A DNA stretch of 55,701 bases from NCBI GenBank assembly GCA_964370985.1, contig CAYJLE010000017.1:1-55701 (forward strand), read 5' to 3'. The stretch's first letter is position 1. Every line of letters begins with the position of its first letter. The notes below the pieces were generated by a model, which worked only from the letters and a program-made list of their open reading frames with translations, had not been told where the DNA came from and did not search any database. Of the stretch, positions 17,665-25,318 are shown one piece after another. The DNA comes from JAHDVS01 sp964370985 (lineage in GTDB: Bacteria; Actinomycetota; Thermoleophilia; Gaiellales; Gaiellaceae). A program made the translations under genes and the position numbers.

Positions 17665-18822
17665 CTACCGGGCCACGCCGGGCTGCGGCAGCGACAGGCG
17701 CACGGTCTCCTCGGCCAGCCACCGCGCGACGGCGTGCAGGCTCCCCCGCTCGTCGTGGACATGGCGCTGCTCGTCCGCCCCGTTGCCACGCTCCACGATC
17801 GCGCGCACGCCTTCCAGCTCGGCCCGGCAGCCGAGCGCGCTGGCGGCGGGTAGGCAACGCTCCACGAGCGCCGCCACCGCCTCCCGCGCCGGCCGCTCGG
17901 TGTCGGTCGCGAGGTCGATGAGGAGCGCGTCGAGCCCGTCGCGCATCGCTCGCCACTTGTTCTCCTCGAGCAGGGTGAGCGGCTCGACCGGCGCGCTCTC
18001 GCCGCGCTCGAAGGCCTCGGCCGCCGTGGCCACGAGCGACTGCGCAAGCGCCGCGAGCGAGGCCACGCTCGTGAGCCTCGTCTGCGCGTCGCACACCCGC
18101 AGCTCGACCGTTCCGAGGCGAGGATGCGGGCGCACGTCCCACCAGATGTACGTGTAGTCGCGGAAGGAGTTGGTGCGAACGCCGCGTTCGACCAGGCGCT
18201 CGAACTCCGCGAAGGAGCCGAAGGCCGGCGGGACGCCGCTGCGCGGGAAGCTCTCGAACACCTTCGCCCTGGTCGAGGCGAGCCCGGTCGCCCGGCCCCG
18301 CCAGAACGGCGAGTTCGCCGACAGAGCGAGCAGCTCGGGCAGGAAGTCTCGCAGCGCGTTCGCGCAGGCGACCGCCTTGTCGGCCGAGTCGAGGCCGACG
18401 TGAACGTGGAGGCCGAAGACAAGGCCTCGCTCGGCCACCCAGCGCATGCTCTCCAGGATGTCGAGGTAGCGCCGCTTCTCCGTCACCTCCTGCCGCTCGT
18501 ACCACGCGAGCGGGTGCGTGCCCGCCGAGGCGATCAGCGAGCCGCGGGACGCCGCCGCCGCCTGGAGGCGCCCACGCAGGAAGGCGAGCTCCTCGACGGC
18601 CTCCGCCACCGACCCGGCGACCCCCGTCGAGATCTCGACCTCCGACTGGAACAGCTCGTGCGTCACGTGCTCGCTCACGCGCCCGCGCTGGTCGCTGCGC
18701 CCGATCGAGGCCAGGAGCTCGTCCACCCGCGGGACGAGCTCGAGGCTCTCGCCGTCGAGGATCTGGAACTCCTCCTCGATGCCGAGGCTGTAGAGCGCAC
18801 TCGAGCCGAAGTTCGCCTCCAC
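17665..18822 (-). CDS. Carboxylate-amine ligase, GCS2 family (YbdK-like)
   Basis: A 385-residue ATP-grasp-like ligase of the glutamate-cysteine ligase type 2 family. Signatures are LGIEEEFQILDGES at the N-terminus, FQSEVEISTGVAGS, SAGTHPLAWYERQEVT, GLHVHVGLDSADKAV and WWDVRPHPRLGTVELRVCDAQTR. Such proteins ligate glutamate to an amine; YbdK has weak glutamate-cysteine ligase activity, and actinobacterial paralogues work on other substrates. GTG 18822 was chosen because homology starts at VEANFGSSALYSLG. Specificity cannot be decided from the sequence. Confidence 0.85.
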   Translation of the reverse strand: MEANFGSSALYSLGIEEEFQILDGESLELVPRVDELLASIGRSDQRGRVSEHVTHELFQSEVEISTGVAGSVAEAVEELAFLRGRLQAAAASRGSLIASAGTHPLAWYERQEVTEKRRYLDILESMRWVAERGLVFGLHVHVGLDSADKAVACANALRDFLPELLALSANSPFWRGRATGLASTRAKVFESFPRSGVPPAFGSFAEFERLVERGVRTNSFRDYTYIWWDVRPHPRLGTVELRVCDAQTRLTSVASLAALAQSLVATAAEAFERGESAPVEPLTLLEENKWRAMRDGLDALLIDLATDTERPAREAVAALVERCLPAASALGCRAELEGVRAIVERGNGADEQRHVHDERGSLHAVARWLAEETVRLSLPQPGVAR

Positions 18823-18933
18823 CGCCGGAAGCCTACGGGACCGGGCTCCGCCGGACGCGGGAGGTCCGCGCACCGCGAAATTGATCAGATCAGACCATGA
18901 CCCGTTCGGGGGAGACGGGGAATACTCCGCCCC

Positions 18934-19092
18934 ATGCCCTGGTGGGTCTGGTTCCTCGTCTCGGTCACCGTCTCCCTGAGCTCGGTGCTCCTGCTCGGCA
19001 TCTGCCGCGTGAGCGCGGAGGCCAGCCGCCGCGACGAGCGAGAAGCGGTCGAGCTGATCCGCTCCCTGCAGGGGCTCCAGCAGTCCGCCTGA
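18934..19092 (+). CDS. 52-residue single-pass membrane protein
   Basis: A small ORF beginning MPWWVWFLVSVTVSLSSVLL: one transmembrane helix (residues 3-22), then a charged, probably cytoplasmic helix rich in Arg and Glu (ASRRDEREAVELIRSLQ). It lies in the gap between the divergent GCS2-ligase gene and the PAS gene, with an AT-rich AATACT about 7 nt upstream of ATG. No family is recognised. The hydrophobic/amphipathic layout supports a real protein, but there is no homology evidence. Confidence 0.5.
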   Translation: MPWWVWFLVSVTVSLSSVLLLGICRVSAEASRRDEREAVELIRSLQGLQQSA

Positions 19093-19130
19093 GCGGCCGC
19101 GCCCCCGGCAGGCCCGCGTAGACTCGGCCC

Positions 19131-19211
19131 GTGGCCGAAACCTTCGCCGAGCTCGACGAGCGGCTTCGGGACTTCATCGCCTGGCCGCCCGGCGCGCACC
19201 CGCCAGGCTAG
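19131..19211 (+). CDS. Possible 26-residue peptide
   Basis: A very short GTG-initiated frame (begins VAETFAELDERLRDFIAW) whose start follows a TAGACT box by exactly 6 nt, the same spacing seen at other leaderless starts here. Its 3' end meets the convergent PAS gene. It may be a real micro-protein or a chance frame. Confidence 0.25.
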   Translation: MAETFAELDERLRDFIAWPPGAHPPG

Positions 19212-19651
19212 CCCGGCGACAGCGCGACGAGCAGGCCTCCGTCCTCGTCGTAGGCGGGGAAGAAGTCGCAGACGACCGGGCGCCGCGCCCCGGAGCGCAG
19301 CCGCAGCGTCAGGTGCTGCCCGAGCCGGCGCACGCCCCACTCGAGCGCCAGGGCGGCTGGATCCTCGCCGTCCTGGTCGAGCAACCCGAACGCCTCCATC
19401 ACGTCGTGGCCGAGCACGTCCCGCTCGTGGTAGCCCGTCAGCTCGAGCACCCCGCGGCCGATCGCGAGCACGCGGCGCCGACCGTCGCACGCGACGAGAC
19501 CCGTGTTCGGCCCGGGGTAGTAGTCCTCGAGCAACTCGAACAGGAAGCCGAATCCGCAGCTCGCGCAGCCGACCGGCTGGTGGGTGAGCCCGTCGCGACG
19601 GTCGGCGTCGAACACCCTCCGCTTGCAGTTCGGGCAGATGAAGTACGGCAC
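19208..19651 (-). CDS. Zinc-ribbon plus PAS domain protein
   Basis: 147 residues: an N-terminal zinc ribbon (YFICPNCKRRVFDADR ... GCASCGFGF, two CxxC pairs) followed by a PAS-like domain (GLVACDGRRRVLAIGRGVLE, TGYHERDVLGHDVMEAFGL, LRSGARRPVVCDFFPAYDED). There is no output domain, so it may act as a sensor partner or RNA/protein-binding adaptor. The reading frame stays open upstream, but GTG 19651 follows TACCCT (19658-19663) by 6 nt, which favours a leaderless start. The signal sensed is unknown. Confidence 0.7.
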   Translation of the reverse strand: MPYFICPNCKRRVFDADRRDGLTHQPVGCASCGFGFLFELLEDYYPGPNTGLVACDGRRRVLAIGRGVLELTGYHERDVLGHDVMEAFGLLDQDGEDPAALALEWGVRRLGQHLTLRLRSGARRPVVCDFFPAYDEDGGLLVALSPG

Positions 19652-19737
19652 CGCGTCAGGGTAGCGCGACCGGTTCGGGCGACACGCGGCGAGGCACCGT
19701 GAGGCCACGTCAGGTTGCATTTAGCCCCGCAGTCAGG

Positions 19738-19765
19738 GTACCCTTATTTCTGATTCTCGTCGGAC
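19738..19765 (+). promoter_or_regulatory. AT-rich promoter/operator of the iron transporter ATPase gene
   Basis: The segment GTACCCTTATTTCTGATTCT stands out as AT-rich. Its CCTTATTT core and following ATT also occur in the palindrome at 20816-20858 before the binding-protein gene. A common metal-responsive regulator of both transcription units is an inference. Confidence 0.35.
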
Positions 19766-19775
19766 TTATCTGCCG

Positions 19776-20804
19776 ATGACCGAGCCGATCATCTCACTCC
19801 GCGCCGTGTCGAAGCGGTTCGGCGCCGTAGCCGCCGTCGACCGTGTCGGGCTCGTCGTGGAGCGCGGCGAGTTCCTCGCGCTCCTCGGCCCGAGCGGCTG
19901 CGGGAAGACGACGATACTCCGGCTCATCGCCGGCTTCGAGGAGCCCGACTCGGGCACCGTGGAGCTCGACGGGGAGACCGTCGCGGGCGACGGGGTGTGG
20001 GTGCGACCCGACCGGCGGCGCGTCGGCATGGTCTTCCAGGACTACGCGCTCTTCCCCCACCTGTCCGTGGAGGCCAACGTCGGCTTCGGCCTGCCGCGAC
20101 GCGAGCGAGCCGCCCGCGTCGCCGAGACCCTCGATCTCGTCGGGCTCGCGGGCCACGGGCCGCGCTTCCCCCACGAGCTTTCGGGGGGGCAGCAGCAGCG
20201 CGTCGCCCTTGCCCGCGCGATCGCCCCGCAGCCGTCGATCGTGCTCCTCGACGAGCCCTGGAGCAACATCGACCCTCTCCTTCGCACATCGATGCGCGAG
20301 GAGCTCGCATCGATCCTGCGCGCCGTCGGCGTTACCGTGGTGCTCGTGACGCACGAGCGGGAGGAGGCCTTCTCGATCGCCGACCGGATCGCCCTCATGC
20401 ACGACGGACGGGTCGTCCAGGTCGGCGTCCCCGAGGACGTCTACTACGCGCCAGCCACCCGCTGGGCCGCGACGTTCGTGGGCGCTGCCAACTTCCTCCC
20501 CGCGCAGGTCGTCGCGGGTCTCGCGGAGACCGAGCTCGGCACGTTCGCGGTGCTCGCGCCGAACGGGCATCACGCCGTCGATGTGCTCGTCCGGCCCGAA
20601 TGCCTCGAGCTCCGGCCGGACGCGGCGGGCTCCGGCGAGGTCGTCGCCCGGGAGTTCCGGGGGCACGACGTCTTCTACCGTGTCCGGCTCGGCGACGGGA
20701 GCGAGCTCGTGTCCCAGCGCCCGTCCACGGAGGCGGTGCCGCTCGGCGCCCGCGTCACGATCAGGCCGCACCCGGGCACGGTCACGGTGTTCGACGCGAG
20801 TTGA
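19776..20804 (+). CDS. fbpC: Ferric-iron-type ABC transporter ATP-binding protein
   Basis: A 342-residue importer ATPase. Walker A is LLGPSGCGKTTILRL, Q-loop VGMVFQDYALFPHLSV, signature LSGGQQQRVALARAIA, Walker B IVLLDEPWSNID, H-loop VVLVTHEREEAFSIAD. A TOBE-like C-terminal regulatory domain follows (VDVLVRPECLELRPDAAG). FbpC/PotA-type ATPases energise Fe3+, spermidine or thiosulphate import; the adjacent iron-type binding protein and fused permease favour Fe3+. Gene order is C-A-B rather than the usual A-B-C. Confidence 0.88.
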   Translation: MTEPIISLRAVSKRFGAVAAVDRVGLVVERGEFLALLGPSGCGKTTILRLIAGFEEPDSGTVELDGETVAGDGVWVRPDRRRVGMVFQDYALFPHLSVEANVGFGLPRRERAARVAETLDLVGLAGHGPRFPHELSGGQQQRVALARAIAPQPSIVLLDEPWSNIDPLLRTSMREELASILRAVGVTVVLVTHEREEAFSIADRIALMHDGRVVQVGVPEDVYYAPATRWAATFVGAANFLPAQVVAGLAETELGTFAVLAPNGHHAVDVLVRPECLELRPDAAGSGEVVAREFRGHDVFYRVRLGDGSELVSQRPSTEAVPLGARVTIRPHPGTVTVFDAS

Positions 20805-20815
20805 CTCCATCGCGG

Positions 20816-20858
20816 TCGTAAGGTATTCCTTATTTGCATTGTAAATAACACCTTACGA
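20816..20858. promoter_or_regulatory. Nested AT-rich palindrome, candidate Fur-type operator or mRNA hairpin
   Basis: Outer arms TCGTAAGGT (20816-20824) and ACCTTACGA (20850-20858) are perfectly complementary. Inside is a 19-bp near-perfect palindrome TTATTTGCA-T-TGTAAATAA (20830-20848, one mismatch), the size of a Fur box. It lies between the ATPase stop and the binding-protein start. It could be an operator, a processing or terminator hairpin that sets stoichiometry, or both. Confidence 0.6.
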
Positions 20859-20870
20859 CGGGAGGCGCAC

Positions 20871-21932
20871 GTGGAAAGACATCGGATCAAGGCGGCGGCC
20901 GCGCTTGCGGCACTGCTCGCGACCGCCGGCCTGGCGGCGGGCTGCGGCGGGGGCGGCGAAACAAGCGAAACCACGGCAACGGAGCGGGCAGACGGCAGCA
21001 CGCTGACCGTCTACTCGGGCCGCGAGGAGGAGATCGTCGAGCCGCTGTTCGCGCTCTTCGAGCAGCAGACCGGCATCACCGTCGAGGTTCGCTACGGCGA
21101 CAGCGCCGAACTCGCGGCGACGCTCGCCGAGGAGGGCGACGGGTCGCCTGCCGACGTCTTCTTCGCCCAGGACGCGGGCGCGCTCGGAGCCGTCGCATCC
21201 GCCGGGCTGCTCGCCGAGCTGCCCGAGGAACAGCTTGGACGCGTCGACGAGCGCTACCGCGACCCGGACGGCTTCTGGCTCGGCACCTCGGGCCGCGTGC
21301 GGGTGCTCGCCTACAACACGGACGCCGTCTCCAAGGACGAGCTGCCCGGGTCGGTGCTCGAGCTGACCGATCCGCGCTGGCGGGGCAAGATCGGGCTCCC
21401 CCCGACCAACGCGTCCTTCCAGGCCTTCGTGACCGCGATGCGCCTCAGCCTCGGCGACGAGGAGACGCGCGACTGGCTCGAGGGGATCAAGGCCAACGAG
21501 CCGAAGCTCTACGAGAAGAACACGCCCGTGCTCGAGGCGCTGGCCGCCGGGGAGATCGAGGTCGGGCTCGTCAACCACTACTACCTGTACCTCCTGAAGG
21601 AGGAGCAGCCGGACGCGCCGGTCGAGAACCACTTCCTCGACCCCGGCGATCCCGGGGCGCTCGTGAACGTCGCCGGCGTCGGCGTGCTCGCGAGCTCGGA
21701 CGACCAGGAGGCCGCCCTGCGGTTCGTCGAGTTCCTCGTGTCCGACGCGGGCCAGCGCTTCTACGCGGAGGAAGCGGAGGAGGCCGAGTACCCGCTCGTG
21801 GCCGGCATCGCCCCGCGCGAAGGCTTGCCGTCCCTCGACTCGCTCGAGGGACCCGACATCGCGCTCGGCGAGCTCGGTGCCGGGCTCGAGGCCACGCTCC
21901 AGCTCCTGAACGAGGTCGGTTTCACGTCGTGA
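20871..21932 (+). CDS. fbpA: Ferric-iron-binding lipoprotein (FbpA/FutA-like)
   Basis: A 353-residue extracytoplasmic solute-binding protein with a lipobox (GLAAGCGGG, lipidated Cys near residue 25). It has the family 1 iron-binding pattern LTVYSGREEEIVEPLFALFE and a twin tyrosine, Y237-Y238 in VNHYYLYL, that ligates Fe3+ in FbpA relatives. The GTG start has a good GGAGG 5 nt upstream. It precedes and overlaps the permease gene by four bases. A nested palindrome just upstream suggests metal-responsive control. Confidence 0.9.
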   Translation: MERHRIKAAAALAALLATAGLAAGCGGGGETSETTATERADGSTLTVYSGREEEIVEPLFALFEQQTGITVEVRYGDSAELAATLAEEGDGSPADVFFAQDAGALGAVASAGLLAELPEEQLGRVDERYRDPDGFWLGTSGRVRVLAYNTDAVSKDELPGSVLELTDPRWRGKIGLPPTNASFQAFVTAMRLSLGDEETRDWLEGIKANEPKLYEKNTPVLEALAAGEIEVGLVNHYYLYLLKEEQPDAPVENHFLDPGDPGALVNVAGVGVLASSDDQEAALRFVEFLVSDAGQRFYAEEAEEAEYPLVAGIAPREGLPSLDSLEGPDIALGELGAGLEATLQLLNEVGFTS

Positions 21933-23551
21933 GCGAGGAGCCGGCGGCGGTGCGGACCCGGGTTCGCGCCCGCCGCCGGCCTCCGCTCCCGCTGGTCGCG
22001 GCAGCCGTCGCCGTTGTCGGCCTCGCGCTCCTGCCGCTCGCCTACCTGGCCGTCCGCGCCGCGAGCGGCGGCCGGGACGCCTGGAGCGTCCTCACGCGAC
22101 GCGGGACGGCGAAGCTCCTGCTCGACACGGGAGCTCTCGTCGCCGTCGTCACGACGGCCGCCGTCGTCCTCGGGGTCGCGCTCGCGTGGCTCGTCACGCG
22201 CACCGACCTCCCGGGGCGCCGCGTACTCGGGATCGCCGCGGCCCTGCCACTTGTGATCCCGAGCTACGTCGCCGCGCTCGCCTTCCTCGGGGCGTTCGGC
22301 CCGAGAGGGCTCCTCCAACAGCTGCTCGCCGGGCCCTTCGGCATCGAGCGGATCCCGGAGATCTACGGCTTCCCGGGCGCGGTCGTCGCGCTCACGCTCT
22401 CCACGTATCCGTACGTGTACATCCTCACGGCCGCCGCGCTTCGCAGCGCCGATCCGGCGCTCGAGGAAGCCTCCGCGAGCCTCGGCCGCTCCCCGCTCGC
22501 AACCTTCTCCCGCGTCACGATCCCGGTCGTCCGACCCGCCGTCGCAGCCGGCGCGCTGCTCGCGGCCCTCTACGCGCTCGCGGACTTCGGGGCCGTCTCG
22601 CTCATGCAGTACACCTCGCTGACGAGGGCGATCTACCTTCAGTACCGGTCGCTGTTCGACCGGACGCCCGCGGCGATCCTCGCGCTCGTGCTCGTTGCCC
22701 TGACGGGGATCGTGCTCGCGCTCGAAGCCCGTTCGCGGCGCGCCGGGCGCTACCACTCGCTCGGCCCGGGGACGGCGCGACCGGCTCGGCTCGTCCCCCT
22801 CGGCCGCTGGCGCTGGCCGGCGTTCGGCGCCTGCGCGCTCACCGTCCTGCTCTTCCTCGGCGTCCCGCTGACGGTGCTCGGCTACTGGCTCGAGCGCGCG
22901 ATCTCGCTCCGGGGCGCGCTCGAGCTTCCCTGGGGCCCGGCGCTCGGCTCGCTCGGCGCTGCAGCGGCAGCGGCAGCGGCAGCCTCGGCGGCGGCGCTCC
23001 CGATCGCGATCCTGGCGGGACGGCACCGCACCCGCTTCACCGCGACGCTCGAGCGCCTGGCGTACGTGCCGAACGCGCTCCCGGGCATCGTGATCGCGCT
23101 CTCCCTCGTCTTCTTCGGCGCCCGCTACGCGAGCCCCGTCTACCAGACGCTCGGGCTGCTCCTCTTCGCCTACGTCGTTCGGTTCCTGCCCGAGGCGCTC
23201 GCCGGGTCGAGCTCCGCGCTCACGGCGATCGACCCGAAGGTCGAGGAGGCCGCGCGTGGGCTCGGACGCAGCCGGGTCGGCGTCCTGCTCGCGGTAACGC
23301 TGCCGCTCGCCCGCTCCGGGATCCTCGCCGGGGCCGCTCTCGTGTTCCTGAGCACCATGAAGGAGCTCCCGGCCACGCTCCTGCTCCGCCCGATCGGGTT
23401 CGAATCGCTCGCCACCGAGATCTGGAAAGAGACCGCGGTCGGGGCCTACTCGCAGGCCGCACTGCCCGCGCTGCTCCTGATCGCGCTGTCGGCGCCACTC
23501 GTCCTCGTGCTCGCCGCACGCGGGCGCGGCATCGATACCGCACCGGGTTGA
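21929..23551 (+). CDS. fbpB: Ferric-iron ABC transporter permease (FbpB-like, fused)
   Basis: A 540-residue, about 12-helix permease made of two fused BPD_transp_1 domains. Two EAA loops that contact the ATPase are visible: LEEASASLGRSPLATFSRVT in the first half and VEEAARGLGRSRVGVLLAVT in the second. This duplicated form is typical of FbpB/SfuB iron importers. An alanine-rich, low-complexity helix (AAAAAAAASAAAL, about residues 345-360) lies within the second half. It overlaps the binding-protein gene by four bases. Confidence 0.9.
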   Translation: MSEEPAAVRTRVRARRRPPLPLVAAAVAVVGLALLPLAYLAVRAASGGRDAWSVLTRRGTAKLLLDTGALVAVVTTAAVVLGVALAWLVTRTDLPGRRVLGIAAALPLVIPSYVAALAFLGAFGPRGLLQQLLAGPFGIERIPEIYGFPGAVVALTLSTYPYVYILTAAALRSADPALEEASASLGRSPLATFSRVTIPVVRPAVAAGALLAALYALADFGAVSLMQYTSLTRAIYLQYRSLFDRTPAAILALVLVALTGIVLALEARSRRAGRYHSLGPGTARPARLVPLGRWRWPAFGACALTVLLFLGVPLTVLGYWLERAISLRGALELPWGPALGSLGAAAAAAAAASAAALPIAILAGRHRTRFTATLERLAYVPNALPGIVIALSLVFFGARYASPVYQTLGLLLFAYVVRFLPEALAGSSSALTAIDPKVEEAARGLGRSRVGVLLAVTLPLARSGILAGAALVFLSTMKELPATLLLRPIGFESLATEIWKETAVGAYSQAALPALLLIALSAPLVLVLAARGRGIDTAPG

Positions 23552-23575
23552 GCCCGGGCCGAGCCGGCGAGTCTC

Positions 23576-23788
23576 AGCCTGGATCCACCGACATGCGTGA
23601 CCACGGGGCGTTCGGCTGGGCCGGCAGGACGTGGCGGGGTGACGGCGGGCGGGCGAGGCCCGGCCGGCGGCACCGCGACGCGAAACGCACCGGCCTGGTG
23701 GAGGCCCCGAAGGGGCCACACCCGGACGGGGAGCGGCCTGGCGAGCCCAGACGGGCGCACCGTCCGCGCAGATCGGTGGATCCAGGCT
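23576..23788. repeat. 213-bp element with 16-bp terminal inverted repeats
   Basis: AGCCTGGATCCACCGA at 23576-23591 is perfectly inverted at 23773-23788. The enclosed ~180 bp has no convincing gene and contains further local hairpins (for example GGCCCCGAAGGGGCC). It lies between the iron permease gene and a small minus-strand gene, whose stop codon starts at the right end of the repeat. It may be a MITE-like mobile element, a structured RNA closed by a long stem, or a bidirectional terminator. No target-site duplication is evident. Confidence 0.6.
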
Positions 23789-24081
23789 CAGCCCGCCCCC
23801 GGCGCATCCCCCGAGCGGCGCATCTCCTCGGCGGCGGCGCGTGCGGCCTCGTGCACTCGCCGGCGAGCCTCCTCCACGCCCGCGGACGGCGGCGGCGGCG
23901 GGGCCTCCGGCGCCGGCCGCACCTCAGGCTCGCGCGCCGCGGCCCTGCTGGCCTCGAGCCTCTGGCGCAGCTCCCCGGCTCGCGACTCCACCCGGGCGGG
24001 TGCGCGCCGCCTCCGGCGCAGCAGCCCGAGGAGCGCCAGCCCGGTCCCCAGGCCGGCGAGGAACGTGAGCTTCTGCCTCAC
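23788..24081 (-). CDS. Small membrane-anchored, coiled-coil-like protein
   Basis: 97 residues starting at GTG 24081. A single N-terminal hydrophobic segment (KLTFLAGLGTGLALLGLL) is followed by five arginines and a long Ala/Arg/Glu-rich region likely to be helical (ARVESRAGELRQRLEASRAA; VEEARRRVHEAARAAAEEMR) broken by a Pro-rich linker. This is a YtxH-like or envelope-linker layout; no family is firmly recognised. The gene diverges from rpsF, and its stop codon begins at the final base of the 16-bp inverted repeat. Confidence 0.55.
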   Translation of the reverse strand: MRQKLTFLAGLGTGLALLGLLRRRRRAPARVESRAGELRQRLEASRAAAREPEVRPAPEAPPPPPSAGVEEARRRVHEAARAAAEEMRRSGDAPGAG

Positions 24082-24133
24082 ACCCGTGACTCTTCCATGA
24101 CGAAGCGCGCCGGGCAAGTCGGCTCGGCCCAGG

Positions 24134-24139
24134 TATACT
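24134..24139 (+). promoter_or_regulatory. -10 box of the rpsF-ssb-rpsR-rplI operon
   Basis: TATACT in a GC-rich gap, about 95 nt before the rpsF start. This leaves a leader long enough for RNA-based control. No clear -35 is seen. Confidence 0.45.
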
Positions 24140-24155
24140 CGGTCGCACTTCCTGT

Positions 24156-24198
24156 TCCACCTCGTGCCGCAGATCCCGAACGGCGCGCGACCGGTGGA
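24156..24198 (+). promoter_or_regulatory. rpsF leader hairpin, candidate S6:S18 autoregulatory motif
   Basis: TCCACC (24156-24161) pairs with GGTGGA (24193-24198), enclosing an internal region with CCG-containing single strands and a smaller GC stem. The S6-S18 complex is known to repress its own mRNA through a CCG-containing hairpin in rpsF leaders of many bacteria. Assignment here rests on position and rough structure. Confidence 0.35.
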
Positions 24199-24234
24199 GC
24201 CGCTTCAGACCGAGGGAAGGAGGAGTTCGGGACC

Positions 24235-24564
24235 GTGAATCCCTACGAGGTGTTGCTCATGCTCGACCCCGAGCTGACCGACGAGCGCCAGAACGAGATC
24301 ATCGCCCGCCTGCAGGAGATCGTGGCCAAGGGCGGCGGCGTCTGGGGCCGCACGGAGCCGTGGGGCAAGCGCAAGCTCGCCTACGAGATCGACAAGAAGG
24401 GCGAGGGCTACTACCACCTGCTGACGTTCAGCTGCGAGCCCGCGGCGCTCGACGAGCTCACCCGCGTGCTGCGCATCACGGACGGTGCGATGCGCCACAT
24501 GGCCGTGCGAGCCCCGAAGGGCTCGATCCGGCCGCGCGAAGCCGCCGTCGAGGCGACGGAGTAG
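24235..24564 (+). CDS. rpsF: 30S ribosomal protein S6
   Basis: A 109-residue bS6 protein: NPYEVLLMLDPELTDERQNE, the central GRTEPWGKRKLAYEIDKKGE and the C-terminal VLRITDGAMRHMAVRAP. It binds 16S rRNA with bS18. The GTG start has AAGGAGG 9 nt upstream. It heads the conserved rpsF-ssb-rpsR-rplI cluster on this strand. Confidence 0.96.
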   Translation: MNPYEVLLMLDPELTDERQNEIIARLQEIVAKGGGVWGRTEPWGKRKLAYEIDKKGEGYYHLLTFSCEPAALDELTRVLRITDGAMRHMAVRAPKGSIRPREAAVEATE

Positions 24565-24568
24565 GATA

Positions 24569-24582
24569 CGAACATTCGTTCG
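24569..24582. promoter_or_regulatory. LexA (SOS) box upstream of ssb
   Basis: CGAACATTCGTTCG matches the Gram-positive/actinobacterial LexA consensus CGAAC-N4-GTTCG exactly, extended by one more paired base on each side. It lies between rpsF and ssb, 18 nt before the ssb ATG. It suggests a damage-inducible internal promoter for ssb, or LexA acting within the operon. Confidence 0.65.
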
Positions 24583-24600
24583 TGAGAGAGGAGCTCCGAG

Positions 24601-25035
24601 ATGGCAGGTGACATCAATCGTGTCGTGCTCGTTGGTCGGCTGACCCGGGATCCGGAGCTCCGCCACCTACCGTCGGGTCAGCCCGTGCTTCAGCTCGGGA
24701 TCGCCGTGAACGGCAGGCAGCAGGACCCGACGGGCAACTGGGTGGACAAGCCGAACTTCTTCGACGTCAAGCTGTTCGGCAACCGCGCGGAGTCGCTCTC
24801 CAACCATCTGAGCAAGGGCCGGAGGATCGGCGTCGACGGTCGCCTCGACTGGCACTCGTGGGAGGCCCAGGACGGCTCGAAGCGCTCGAAAGTCGAGATC
24901 GTCGCCTTCGACATCCAGTTCCTCGACAGCCGCGGCGACGGCGAGGGCCAGCCCCAGGCGCAGTACGTGCCCGCCTCCGACGTCGCCGCTGACACGAGCG
25001 ACTTCGCCCCCGCTGACGACGACATCCCGTTCTGA
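24601..25035 (+). CDS. ssb: Single-stranded DNA-binding protein
   Basis: A 144-residue SSB: an OB-fold (INRVVLVGRLTRDPELRHLP ... NFFDVKLFGNRAESLSNHL ... GRRIGVDGRLDWHSWE), a short acidic linker and the conserved DDDIPF tail that recruits DNA-repair and replication partners. The linker is shorter than in mycobacterial SSB. GAGGAG lies about 8 nt upstream of ATG. A LexA box immediately upstream suggests SOS induction. Confidence 0.96.
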   Translation: MAGDINRVVLVGRLTRDPELRHLPSGQPVLQLGIAVNGRQQDPTGNWVDKPNFFDVKLFGNRAESLSNHLSKGRRIGVDGRLDWHSWEAQDGSKRSKVEIVAFDIQFLDSRGDGEGQPQAQYVPASDVAADTSDFAPADDDIPF

Positions 25036-25045
25036 GAGAGGACCA

Positions 25046-25315
25046 GTGGACAAGGACAGAGACAGGACATCGAGCCGCAGGCGCAAGCCCGGCGAGGGCA
25101 AGGGCCCGGCCAAGCGCAAGAGCTGCTACTTCTGCCGGGAGAAGATCGAAGAGGTCGACTACAAGAACTACAACCAGCTTCGCCGCTTCGCCTCGGAGAA
25201 GGGCAAGATCCGCTCGCGGCGGATCACCGGGGCCTGCCGGCGCCACCAGGACCAGATCGCCGTCGCCGTCAAGCGCGCGCGGGAGATGGCCCTGCTCCCC
25301 TACGTCGGGGGCTAG
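25046..25315 (+). CDS. rpsR: 30S ribosomal protein S18
   Basis: An 89-residue bS18 with CYFCREKIEEVDYKNY, FASEKGKIRSRRITGACRRH and the C-terminal VKRAREMALLPYVGG. CxxC and a later Cys give the zinc-binding C+ form of S18. A basic N-terminal tail precedes the fold. GTG start, 10 nt after ssb, with AGAGAGGA upstream. Confidence 0.96.
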   Translation: MDKDRDRTSSRRRKPGEGKGPAKRKSCYFCREKIEEVDYKNYNQLRRFASEKGKIRSRRITGACRRHQDQIAVAVKRAREMALLPYVGG

Positions 25316-25318
25316 AAG

